From the NCBI RefSeq assembly GCF_016765585.1, contig NZ_JAESWC010000002.1, forward strand, positions 248,001 through 312,000: a stretch of 64,000 nt of DNA. Reading direction: 5' to 3'. The DNA comes from Clostridium rhizosphaerae (GTDB lineage: Bacteria; Bacillota; Clostridia; Clostridiales; Clostridiaceae). The notes under the pieces were generated by a model. The model was not told the origin of the DNA. It worked only from the letters and a program-made list of their open reading frames with translations, and did no database searches. Of this stretch, positions 8,377 through 15,413 are shown piece by piece (the stretch's first letter is position 1; every line of letters starts with the position of its first letter). The translations under genes and the position numbers were made by a program.

Positions 8377-9651
8377 ATGAGTAATAACTTTAATAAAACC
8401 ATTAGACTGCCACAGGCAATTGCTTTATATATAGGTGCTGTGTTAGGTTCCGGTATTTTAATAATTCCAGGGCTTGCAGCAGAGATAGCAGGTCCTGCCT
8501 CCATGCTCGCTTGGGGAGCAATGATGATATTAGTTTTGCCTCTAGCACTTTGTATGGCATTTTTATCTCAAAAGTATCCAAGTGCCGGAGGTGTATCACA
8601 TTTTGTGACTAAAGCCTTTGGTAATAGAGCAGGAGCAATTATCGGTTGGTTTTTCCTTATGTCTGTCCCTATAGGAGCACCGATTGCAGCCTTAACTGGA
8701 GCAAGCTACTTAAGCTCTGCTTTTGGGCTTGGTATAAATACAACAATAATAATAGCAGCGTTTATGCTTATTATAGCTATAACTATTAACCTAATAGGTA
8801 TGAATATAGCTGGAGGAGTTCAAGTAGCGGTAGTAATAAGCATTATAGTCATACTTGTTATTTCAATCTTTGGAGCTTTACCAAGCATAAAGGCTTATAA
8901 CTTTACTCCTTTTGCGCCAAAAGGAATTGTAAGTGCTTTTAAAGCCTCTACTATTTTGTTCTGGTGCTTTATAGGTTGGGAGGCAGTTTCTCACTTATCT
9001 GAAGAATTTGTAAATCCAGAAAAAGATGTTATTAAAGCCACAATAATTTCTGCTATAATTGTCGGATTATTATATTTTATGACTGCACTTATAACAGTAG
9101 GTACTAATAGTTACGGCGCAGGCTCACAGGCAGCACTGGTTTCTATAATTGAAAGAATTTTGGGTTCATCAGGTGCCATAATAGTAGGAATAGTTAGTTT
9201 GCTTATTTGTACAGCTACAGTACTAGCTTATGTAGGAGCTGCCTCAAGGTTGGCATTTTCACTATCTCAAAGCGGAGAAGCACCAAAGTTCTTTGGACTC
9301 ATTTCTAGAAAATACAATACACCGGTAGGAGGACTTATTTTCTTAGCATTGTGCTTTTTTGTAGTACTTACATTATATTTTTTAAAAATTGTTTCTCTCA
9401 CAACCCTAATACAGCTTCCAAATGCAACTTTTATTCTTACTTATTTAGCGGGCTGTGCTGCTGGAGTTGTACTTCTTAAAGATAATAAGATAGAGTTTAT
9501 CGTCAGCTTGATATCTCTGATAGCTACTATTATTATTTTTATTTTTGCAGGATGGGCTATTACCTATCCCCTTGCTATAAGTGCGTCAGTAATTGTTGTA
9601 AAATTAGTAAAGAAAAAGAGGTCATTAAAAGTTATTGTTGAAAAAAATTAG
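8377..9651 (+). CDS. APC-family amino-acid permease, YjeH-like
   Basis: 424 residues with about twelve hydrophobic segments. The start ATG at 8377 has AAAGGAG nine bases upstream; an in-frame ATG at 8368 lies too close to that site. The N-terminus (AIALYIGAVLGSGILIIPGL) carries the GSG motif of APC transporters. YPSAGGVSHFVTKAFGNRAG closely matches E. coli YjeH, an exporter of methionine and branched-chain amino acids. Export of an amino acid under MocR control is likely but the substrate is unknown. Confidence 0.85.
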   Translation: MSNNFNKTIRLPQAIALYIGAVLGSGILIIPGLAAEIAGPASMLAWGAMMILVLPLALCMAFLSQKYPSAGGVSHFVTKAFGNRAGAIIGWFFLMSVPIGAPIAALTGASYLSSAFGLGINTTIIIAAFMLIIAITINLIGMNIAGGVQVAVVISIIVILVISIFGALPSIKAYNFTPFAPKGIVSAFKASTILFWCFIGWEAVSHLSEEFVNPEKDVIKATIISAIIVGLLYFMTALITVGTNSYGAGSQAALVSIIERILGSSGAIIVGIVSLLICTATVLAYVGAASRLAFSLSQSGEAPKFFGLISRKYNTPVGGLIFLALCFFVVLTLYFLKIVSLTTLIQLPNATFILTYLAGCAAGVVLLKDNKIEFIVSLISLIATIIIFIFAGWAITYPLAISASVIVVKLVKKKRSLKVIVEKN

Positions 9652-9927
9652 AGCGGCACCTTCTGCATTCAGGAAGAAAAGAAGATAAATTTTTAAGAAG
9701 CTGATACATGGAAGCTTTGTACAAACCATTAAGCCCTCAAGTTTCCTTATCCTTTAAACCAGCTTAAGCTTTTTAGATTTTAACTCTTATCACATATACT
9801 CCCACTAACATCTGCACAGTAACAATTACTTATATTCTTTCATCTTTATATGATATGATTTAATTAAAGACTATTGTATCCTTGTAGAAAACTCCAAACT
9901 AACGATTTGATTTAGGCGGTGAAAATT

Positions 9928-10422
9928 ATGGAAAATAAAAATATTAAAATGACTTGTTGAGCGAGTAAAGAAAAGTCTACTGGTACAGTAGAACAACTCC
10001 CTGTATGCCCTATATGTAAAGAACCTACACAAGAAGTTAAAAATATAACAGTTAAACATTTTGTTCTTGATAATATTTCAACTAAAGTACATGATGGTAA
10101 TTATCGTATTTGCTTAAACAAAGATTGTGATGTTGTTTATTATGATACTGTAGCAAATGAGATATTTAAAAAGAAAGATATTAAAATTCCCATATGGTAT
10201 AAAAAAGACGCTAATCCCAAATATATATGCTATTGCAACCAAGTAACAGAAGAGCAAATCATTAGTGCTGTCCTTAAAGACGGAGCAAAAGATATGAAGG
10301 ATATTATTAAATTTACTGGAGCAAAGAAAAACGGAAAGTGTGAGATTAATAATCCTTTAGGCAAATGTTGCAGTCCTATTATACAAGAGACTATAGATAA
10401 AGCATTGAATATGATGAAATAA
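9928..10422 (+). CDS. Candidate selenoprotein: CopZ-like / Csac_0668-type 2Fe-2S protein with in-frame TGA
   Basis: Reading through the TGA at 9958-9960 gives one 164-residue protein starting MENKNIKMTC-U-ASK. It has an N-terminal zinc-ribbon-like part (CPICKEP, then CLNKDCDVVYY). The C-terminus is BFD-like 2Fe-2S binding (YICYCNQVTEEQIISAV ... KNGKCEINN ... GKCC). Family members usually carry CC or CU at the start, and I recall a named Csac_0668 2Fe-2S (seleno)protein family. Downstream of the UGA, a hairpin (9976-9981 with 9987-9992, loop GGUAC) and a lower GAGU/ACUC pairing resemble a bacterial SECIS. The alternative is a nonsense mutation, but the remaining 153 codons are intact. Confidence 0.75.
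9958..9999 (+). promoter_or_regulatory. Putative bacterial SECIS element
   Basis: UGA at 9958-9960 followed by a stem-loop. Lower stem 9963-9966 with 9996-9999; upper stem UCUACU/AGUAGA; apical loop GGUAC starting 21 bases after the UGA. A G at the loop start and this distance fit known bacterial SECIS rules. The lower stem is short, and folding was judged by eye. Confidence 0.5.
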
Positions 10423-10646
10423 TCTGATACAGAATCTTCATAAAGGTTGTAATAATTAATGTTTTATAATTACTTCAACTTTGTAAAATATGACGCAATA
10501 AAACTATAAGAACGAACCTACGCCTGAAGATATACCAACACCTATAAAAAGTATTTTAGTAGTGGAAAAGAAGCAGTTAAAAATATTGAGAACATAAAGA
10601 AAAAGCTTATGCTTGATGAAAAAAGAAATTATTGGAGGTAAGTTAC

Positions 10647-11495
10647 ATGAAATTTAAAGTATTGGGTTCTGGAGGATGTACGTCAATACCTAGAGCAACA
10701 TGTAGTTGTAGAGTATGTAAAGAAGCGAGGGAGAAGGGAACCCCATATTCGCGTTTTGGATGTTCATTATTTATAGAGGATATCAATTTGTTAATTGATA
10801 CTCCGGAGGATATCAATATTGCACTAAATAAATTTGATGTAAAGAGTATTGATAATGTGCTTTATAGCCATTGGCATCCCGACCATACTCTAGGGATGAG
10901 AGTTTTTGAACAGATAAAAATAAATTGGTGTGAATTATCGGTTGGAATTAAAAATAAAAAACCTATAAATGTGTTTGGATTGGATTATGTAATTGAAGAT
11001 ATAAGATCAATAAAAAATAAATTCGGACCGTATGTTGAAAATTACGAAAAAAACTATAATTTAATAAAAATAAATCTTGTTGATAGAGAACTAAATATAA
11101 ATGATATAAAAATTACAATCATACCTGTTAGTAATAAGATTAGCTCAGTATTTGTATTTGAGCAAAAGGATAAAAAGGTTATTTATGCACCATGTAATGT
11201 AAAACCTTTTCCAGATGAAGATTTATTTAATAATGCTAATTTGTTGATAATTGGAGATACAATAACTTCAGATGTAGCAAAAGATAATTTTATTATTGAA
11301 AACGATAATGAGATGAGAAAACATATGTTTGTTATGGATGAAATTGTTGAACTAAAAAAACAGTATAATGTTAATAAGGTTATTATGACTCATTTAGAAG
11401 AGGATTGGGGATTATCATATGATGATTATTTGGAAAAAGCAAAGAATTATGACAATATAGAATTTGCGTATGATGGATTAAATATAAAAATATGA
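10647..11495 (+). CDS. PhnP-like metallo-beta-lactamase-fold hydrolase
   Basis: 282 residues, ATG with GGAGG upstream. The N-terminus GSGGCTSIPRATCSCRVCKEA has the CxCxxC zinc site of PhnP-type phosphodiesterases. YSHWHPDHTLGMRVFE is the HxHxDH metal motif, and MTHLEEDWG supplies a late His. PhnP cleaves cyclic ribose phosphodiesters, but the substrate here is unknown because no phn genes are present. It follows the selenoprotein candidate after a 220-bp gap without a clear gene. Confidence 0.8.
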   Translation: MKFKVLGSGGCTSIPRATCSCRVCKEAREKGTPYSRFGCSLFIEDINLLIDTPEDINIALNKFDVKSIDNVLYSHWHPDHTLGMRVFEQIKINWCELSVGIKNKKPINVFGLDYVIEDIRSIKNKFGPYVENYEKNYNLIKINLVDRELNINDIKITIIPVSNKISSVFVFEQKDKKVIYAPCNVKPFPDEDLFNNANLLIIGDTITSDVAKDNFIIENDNEMRKHMFVMDEIVELKKQYNVNKVIMTHLEEDWGLSYDDYLEKAKNYDNIEFAYDGLNIKI

Positions 11496-11532
11496 TAAGG
11501 TAAAAAAGAAATAATATAAGGTGGTGCAAAAC

Positions 11533-11991
11533 ATGAAAGTAAGAAAAACGGTTAAAGAGGATATTGACCTCCTCATAAAGATTCGTATGGAATACCTGTT
11601 TGCAGAAAAAGGTGTGTCTTCTTCGGAAGAAGTGCAAGATATTAGAACGAAGTTAGAAGAATATTTTACGGAGCACCTTAACAAGAGATTTATTGCTATC
11701 ATTGCCGAGAATGAAAATGAAGTATTAGCAACTGCATTTATGTCAATCGTGGAAAGACCTCCGCTAATAGCGTTTTCATCATATCTTGTAGGTACGGTAT
11801 ACAATGTTTTTACATACCCTCAACATAGAGGAAAAGGAATTGCGACGAAAGTTATGACTGAACTTTTATCAGAAGCAAAGCTATTAGGCGTTGCCGCAGT
11901 TGATTTAATGGCTACTGAAAAAGGAAGACCATTATATGAAAATCTTGGATTTCGGGTATCAAATCATACATCAATGAATAAGTTCCTCTAA
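11533..11991 (+). CDS. GNAT-family N-acetyltransferase
   Basis: 152 residues from the ATG at 11533 (AAGGTGG eight bases upstream). The acetyl-CoA loop is PQHRGKGIATKVMTELLSEA (about residues 97-116), and the tail MATEKGRPLYENLGF is typical of GNAT enzymes. The substrate is unknown. The gene is close behind the PhnP-like gene and probably co-transcribed. Confidence 0.85.
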   Translation: MKVRKTVKEDIDLLIKIRMEYLFAEKGVSSSEEVQDIRTKLEEYFTEHLNKRFIAIIAENENEVLATAFMSIVERPPLIAFSSYLVGTVYNVFTYPQHRGKGIATKVMTELLSEAKLLGVAAVDLMATEKGRPLYENLGFRVSNHTSMNKFL

Positions 11992-12120
11992 CTCCTGTAA
12001 AAGAGCATAATCAGAAGTTATATTAATTCACAATATTCTTATATGATTCGCTAGAGCTATAAATATTCATAACTTCTAAAACCTCCTTTTTTCCTGCATA
12101 TTTATTATTATCAACGCAAG

Positions 12121-12303
12121 GAAAGGAGGTTAAAGCCCTAAATGGGATTTAACGGGCAGTTTGAAAGTGGCAATGAGCGTTTCTTAACTGCCCCGTGTTC
12201 CGAGTGGAAAGGAGGTAAAAGTCCTAAATGGACTTTTACGAGCAATTAGCGAGCGGTAGCGAGTAATCTTTAATTGCTCAGTGCTTCCGACGGAAGGGAG
12301 GAA
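12121..12303 (+). repeat. Palindromic leader elements, copy B (two tandem units)
   Basis: Unit 1 (12124-12210): GGAGG, hairpin TAAAGCCCTAAATGGGATTTA, stem GGGCAGTTT/TTAACTGCCCC, then CGTGTTCCGAGTGGAAAGGAGG. Unit 2 (12211-12303): hairpin AAAAGTCCTAAATGGACTTT, stem GAGCAATTA/TAATTGCTC, then GTGCTTCCGACGGAAGGGAGG, which is the ribosome binding site of yvrJ. Each unit holds a tiny ORF starting in the hairpin loop: 12142-12249 (35 codons, begins MGFNGQFESGNERF) and 12228-12266 (MDFYEQLASGSE). The units are not nested here, giving the basic form of the repeat. Confidence 0.75.
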
Positions 12304-12307
12304 TACC

Positions 12308-12478
12308 ATGGAAGACTTTTTAAAAGCTATAGCAAATGTAGGTTTTCCCATAGCAGTTGCTGCCTATTTACTTATTAGAATTGAAAGCAAAATGGACAGT
12401 CTGGCTGCCTCTATAAATCAGCTTTCAACTATACTTTCAGTTAAGCTTGGCGGTAATGATGAGCGTAAATCTGCATAA
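12308..12478 (+). CDS. YvrJ-family small membrane protein
   Basis: 56 residues: one transmembrane helix (VGFPIAVAAYLLIRIESKM) followed by an amphipathic helix (LAASINQLSTILSV). This matches YvrJ proteins and resembles BhlA/UviB holin-like peptides. The start ATG at 12308 is set by GGGAGG at 12297-12302 at the end of the leader element. In other Firmicutes YvrJ is found with DUF1659 and DUF2922 proteins, as here. The function is unknown. Confidence 0.8.
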   Translation: MEDFLKAIANVGFPIAVAAYLLIRIESKMDSLAASINQLSTILSVKLGGNDERKSA

Positions 12479-12481
12479 ACG

Positions 12482-12526
12482 AAAATCACACCTATAACAT
12501 TTTTACCTGTTATAGGTGTGATTTTT
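12482..12526. terminator. Bidirectional terminator between yvrJ and the glucosaminidase gene
   Basis: An 18-bp perfect stem (AAAATCACACCTATAACA and its complement) with an 8-base loop, flanked by A and T runs. It separates two convergent genes. Confidence 0.9.
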
Positions 12527-13323
12527 TATGTAGTAACAATTGTAGTCCAAGTTTGGGTGCCCACTATACCATCTACCTCAATATTTTTAGCTCTTTGATA
12601 TTCCATAACACACTTTTTAGTTATTGGTCCAAAGCTTCCGTCCACAGGCACTGCCTTTACAATTTCCTGAACAAATCTTACAGCTTCCCCTTTTGAACCC
12701 TCCTTTAGAACCAGCATTTTACCAATACAGCTTCTTGTTCTTGGCCCAAGTTTATTATCTTCTGCTAAAGCCTTTCCTTCATAATCTCTTATTCCTAGAC
12801 TATTGCACAGCCTTTGAAACTTAAGTGTTTTATCCTCTTTAGTAGCTACAGAAACCTCAGGCAGCACTTCAGAATTATCAAAGTCATAAAGCTTGTTTTC
12901 TTCAATTATCCTTACAAGCTTTTCAGGGTATGCAGGATCTGTGGCATAACCACACTCATAAATCTTTCTGCAGGCTTCTTTGTAATTAGAGCACTCCCTA
13001 ACAGGCGTATACCTAACACTCGAAAGCAGCTTGCTGTGGTCTTCAATGCTTTCATTAAAACTGTCATAGGCTCTGAAATCAGAGTTTATTACCTGCTTCT
13101 TATCTCCATACCATTCAGTTGTAGGCAGAGTAATCTTATCCCCTCTCCAGTTTGAAAAGGCCTTAATGCCAAATAAATTCCTTGCCCTTACTGAAAGCTG
13201 TGAGCTTCCCCAGGAACTTTCAAGAATTGCCTGAGCTATAGTAAGGCTTGGCAAAATCCTGTAATCAGCATAGCCCTTTAAAGCACCCTCTTTCACTGAA
13301 TTAATAAATTCTTTTCTATCCAT
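12526..13323 (-). CDS. GH73 glucosaminidase with C-terminal peptidoglycan-binding domain
   Basis: 265 residues. Residues 1-150 form a GH73 (FlgJ/LytD-type) N-acetylglucosaminidase domain; the catalytic Glu is in IAQAILESSWGSSQL. The C-terminal 60 residues are a PG_binding_1 domain (EGSKGEAVRFVQEIV, DGSFGPITKKCVMEYQ), and a degenerate helical region lies before it. There is no signal peptide, so export would need a holin-like partner, as with phage endolysins. YvrJ, convergent with it, is a candidate. The gene has the nested leader element upstream. Confidence 0.88.
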   Translation of the reverse strand: MDRKEFINSVKEGALKGYADYRILPSLTIAQAILESSWGSSQLSVRARNLFGIKAFSNWRGDKITLPTTEWYGDKKQVINSDFRAYDSFNESIEDHSKLLSSVRYTPVRECSNYKEACRKIYECGYATDPAYPEKLVRIIEENKLYDFDNSEVLPEVSVATKEDKTLKFQRLCNSLGIRDYEGKALAEDNKLGPRTRSCIGKMLVLKEGSKGEAVRFVQEIVKAVPVDGSFGPITKKCVMEYQRAKNIEVDGIVGTQTWTTIVTT

Positions 13324-13329
13324 CTTTCT

Positions 13330-13573
13330 CTCCTTTCACTCGAAACACTGGGTAATTTAGAGCACTCGCTCCCTTTCGGGCACTGGGTAACTTAAGATAT
13401 TCGCTTCGCTCATAAGTTACCCACTAAAGTCCATTTAGGACTTTAGCCTCGCAAATTACCCGTTGAAGTGCATTTAGCACTTCAACCTCCTTCTGTCGGA
13501 CCGGGGCAGTTTAAACACGCTCATTCTCATTCGCAAACTGCCCGTAAAAGTGCATTTAGCACTTTTACCCTCC
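13330..13573 (-). repeat. Nested palindromic leader elements, copy C (three hairpin units)
   Basis: On the minus strand, unit 1 has hairpin TAAAAGTGCTAAATGCACTT (13544-13566) and stem GGGCAGTTT/AAACTGCCCC. Unit 2 has hairpin TTGAAGTGCTAAATGCACTT (13463-13485) and arm GGGTAATTTG. Unit 3 is inserted into unit 2: hairpin CTAAAGTCCTAAATGGACTT (13424-13446) and stem GGGTAACTTA/TAAGTTACCC. The outer right arm of unit 2 (TAAATTACCC, 13349-13358) and a GGAG ribosome binding site then follow. The nesting point matches copy A. Tiny ORFs begin in each hairpin loop (for example MHFYGQFANENERV). Confidence 0.75.
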
Positions 13574-13659
13574 AATCAATTTTTCTGTTATCATTAATAC
13601 ATATACAAAAAACCTCATATTTTCGAAAAAGGTCCAAAAACAATGCTTTCAGCTGTATA

Positions 13660-13761
13660 TATATAATGCAAAAGTTCTAATACATTAAGGATGTCCTAAA
13701 AATCCTTGAAACTTGGATATTTTATGACATCCTTAATGTAAGAACTTTATTGCATTATATA
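13660..13761. repeat. Long imperfect hairpin upstream of the sigma factor gene
   Basis: Arms of about 36 bases (13660-13695 and 13726-13761) are nearly complementary, with small bulges; the 30-base loop can pair further (AAAAATCC with GGATATTTT). It lies between the glucosaminidase leader and the sigma gene. A second small hairpin (GCCTTC/GAAGGC, about 13770-13791) sits just before the AAGGAGGG of the sigma gene. Confidence 0.7.
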
Positions 13762-13807
13762 TTGATTATGCCTTCCTACGTTATGAAGGCATTTAAGGAG
13801 GGATACT

Positions 13808-14383
13808 GTGAATCACTACGAAATTGAAACCTGTGTTATAGGAGCAAAAAACGGAAATCAAGAGGAACTTTTAAAAGTCCTGAAGCAATATAAACCTTTT
13901 ATATTTAAAACCGCAAGGAAATTCAACATTAGAAACTATGATATTTATGATCTGGAGCAGATAGGCTACATGGCAATAATTAATGCGCTTTCAAAATACA
14001 GGACAGGCTCCTGCACCTTTTCAAGCTATGTTTATGAATCCATTAAAAATGCTTTTAAATACACTGCAAGGCAAAACTCAAAGCATGAAAAGGCCTTGAG
14101 CCTAAATTCCGTTGTTGATCCTTATGGCAAAGCTAATGAGTATATAGACTGCATAGATTCTTTAGAAAACCTGGAGGAAGACGTACTCAAAACTGAAGAA
14201 GCTCTAGAAGTGAAAAGAGCAGTATCAAAGCTTCCTCCACAGGAAATGGAGCTTGTTACGATGGTATATTACAAAGGTTTATCTCTTAAAAACTATGCTG
14301 AGAAAAAAGGCATGACCTATTATGAAGCTTCTAAGAAAAAGGATTATGTTTTATACAAACTTTCTAATCATTTTAAGCAATAA
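13808..14383 (+). CDS. Small sigma-70-family RNA polymerase sigma factor
   Basis: 191 residues, GTG start behind AAGGAGGG. Region 2 is at about residues 25-95 (DIYDLEQIGYMAIINALSKY ... FSSYVYESIKNAFK). Region 4 is at residues 135-185 (LPPQEMELVTMVYYKGLSLK, then an HTH YAEKKGMTYYEASKKKDYVL). The short form resembles SigH-like and UviA/TcdR-type clostridial sigma factors, which often control toxin, bacteriocin or prophage genes. It immediately precedes the DUF1659 and DUF2922 genes and may drive this module. Confidence 0.85.
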   Translation: MNHYEIETCVIGAKNGNQEELLKVLKQYKPFIFKTARKFNIRNYDIYDLEQIGYMAIINALSKYRTGSCTFSSYVYESIKNAFKYTARQNSKHEKALSLNSVVDPYGKANEYIDCIDSLENLEEDVLKTEEALEVKRAVSKLPPQEMELVTMVYYKGLSLKNYAEKKGMTYYEASKKKDYVLYKLSNHFKQ

Positions 14384-14452
14384 TTTTTAAAAGACCTTAA
14401 AAACTGCATATATATGTATGTAATCAAAATTCAAACGAGGAGGTGAAAAGAT

Positions 14453-14677
14453 ATGGCAGTAGTAAGCACACCTGTAAGCTCAGCTTTAAGCATAAAGTTT
14501 AAGGCTGGAATCGACGCAAATGGAAAGGACATTATAAAAGCTAAAAAGTTTTCAAATGTAAAAGTGACAGCAGCTCCTGACAAGCTACTTGAAATAGGAA
14601 CAGCTTTAGGCTCCCTATTAAAAAATGAGTTTGTCAGCGTGGGAAGAACCGACGACAGTGTTTTAGTTAATGAGTAA
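14453..14677 (+). CDS. DUF1659-family protein
   Basis: 74 residues, strand-rich, with no membrane segment; ribosome binding site GAGGAGGTGAAAAGAT. The sequence (FKAGIDANGKDIIKAKKFSN, then LGSLLKNEFVSVGRTDDSVL) fits DUF1659. DUF1659, DUF2922 and YvrJ are known neighbours in spore-forming Firmicutes. No function has been shown. Confidence 0.82.
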   Translation: MAVVSTPVSSALSIKFKAGIDANGKDIIKAKKFSNVKVTAAPDKLLEIGTALGSLLKNEFVSVGRTDDSVLVNE

Positions 14678-14723
14678 TTTAAGAATTGAGAATTGAGAAT
14701 TGAGAAGAAAGGAGGAATTTTAA

Positions 14724-14945
14724 ATGGCAGATAAAAGTTTAATAATGACTTTTTTAAATGAAGAAGGCACAAGAGCCAATGTTACACTTCCCGATGTTAA
14801 AGACAATATAAGTCAGCAGGAAGTGTCTGTTGTTATGGATACTATAATAGCAGGAAACATATTTTCTTCAACCGGGGGAAATTTAATAGCTAAACATTCA
14901 GCTCAGATAACTGAGAGAAATGTTACTGATCTTGTTGTGAGATAA
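14724..14945 (+). CDS. DUF2922-family protein
   Basis: 73 residues with the DUF2922 pattern (LIMTFLNEEGTRANVTLPDV, VVMDTIIAGNIF). It starts at an ATG behind AAAGGAGGAATTTTAA, 46 bases after the DUF1659 gene. The gap holds three tandem GAATTGA repeats. It probably acts with the DUF1659 product; the two are small and of similar size. Confidence 0.82.
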   Translation: MADKSLIMTFLNEEGTRANVTLPDVKDNISQQEVSVVMDTIIAGNIFSSTGGNLIAKHSAQITERNVTDLVVR

Positions 14946-14949
14946 CTTT

Positions 14950-14978
14950 AAATGGTACCTATATAGGTACCATTTTTA
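14950..14978 (+). terminator. Terminator after the DUF2922 gene
   Basis: Ten-bp stem AAATGGTACC/GGTACCATTT with a 6-base loop and a T run. Confidence 0.85.
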
Positions 14979-15206
14979 TTATATGGAATCAAACGTAACT
15001 TGCTCTGAGAAGAACGGATTCGCGGAAGCTCTTTCAGTAATTTTGTCCTTATTGGTTCAAGTTTTACTATTTCCCTTCCCGAAGCTGTTTTATTTACTTT
15101 AAGAAGATATATCTTGTCAAATCTCTTGTATTCAAGAAGCATAGCAAGGAGTATGAAGGAAATACAGAATTTCTGTGCTCCGGTGGAACTGGTCTTTAAG
15201 CTGTCC
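14974..15206 (-). pseudogene. Remnant of a jetC 3' region
   Basis: These 233 bases match 34359-34766 (the 3' end of jetC) with scattered substitutions and one internal deletion of about 175 bases. The deletion joins TCAAAT to CTCTTG at about 15118. The residual frame reads LLEYKRFDKIYLLKVNKTAS, which fuses two normally separate parts of JetC. The match ends abruptly at 15206. It shows that a second copy, or a segmental duplication, of the Wadjet SMC gene once existed here. Confidence 0.85.
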
Positions 15207-15338
15207 TGAGTATACTTATAGATTTTTTAAAGCTTCCGCCAAGCCCTTAAGTGGGAACATAAAAGCAATCTAAACTCACTTTATCAAGAAAACTTTCTCA
15301 ACATGTGTTTTGATAGAAATCCGAATTTTAGGTATAAA

Positions 15339-15366
15339 AAAACAGGGTTTTAAATTCCCTGTTTCT
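15339..15366 (-). terminator. Terminator of the histidine kinase gene
   Basis: AAACAGGG/CCCTGTTT stem with a T7 run on the minus strand, 48 bases after the kinase stop codon. Confidence 0.75.
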
Positions 15367-15413
15367 ATGATTTTATCTATACATAATTATGATATAATTC
15401 TAAATTACAATGC

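Noticed and set aside
13330-13573. Regularly spaced palindromes as a CRISPR array
   Set aside because: Repeats vary in sequence, spacers are themselves structured and shared, and no cas genes are present.
15143-15413. A small gene between the jetC fragment and the kinase
   Set aside because: No frame with a start and ribosome binding site; only the fragment end and the terminator are supported.
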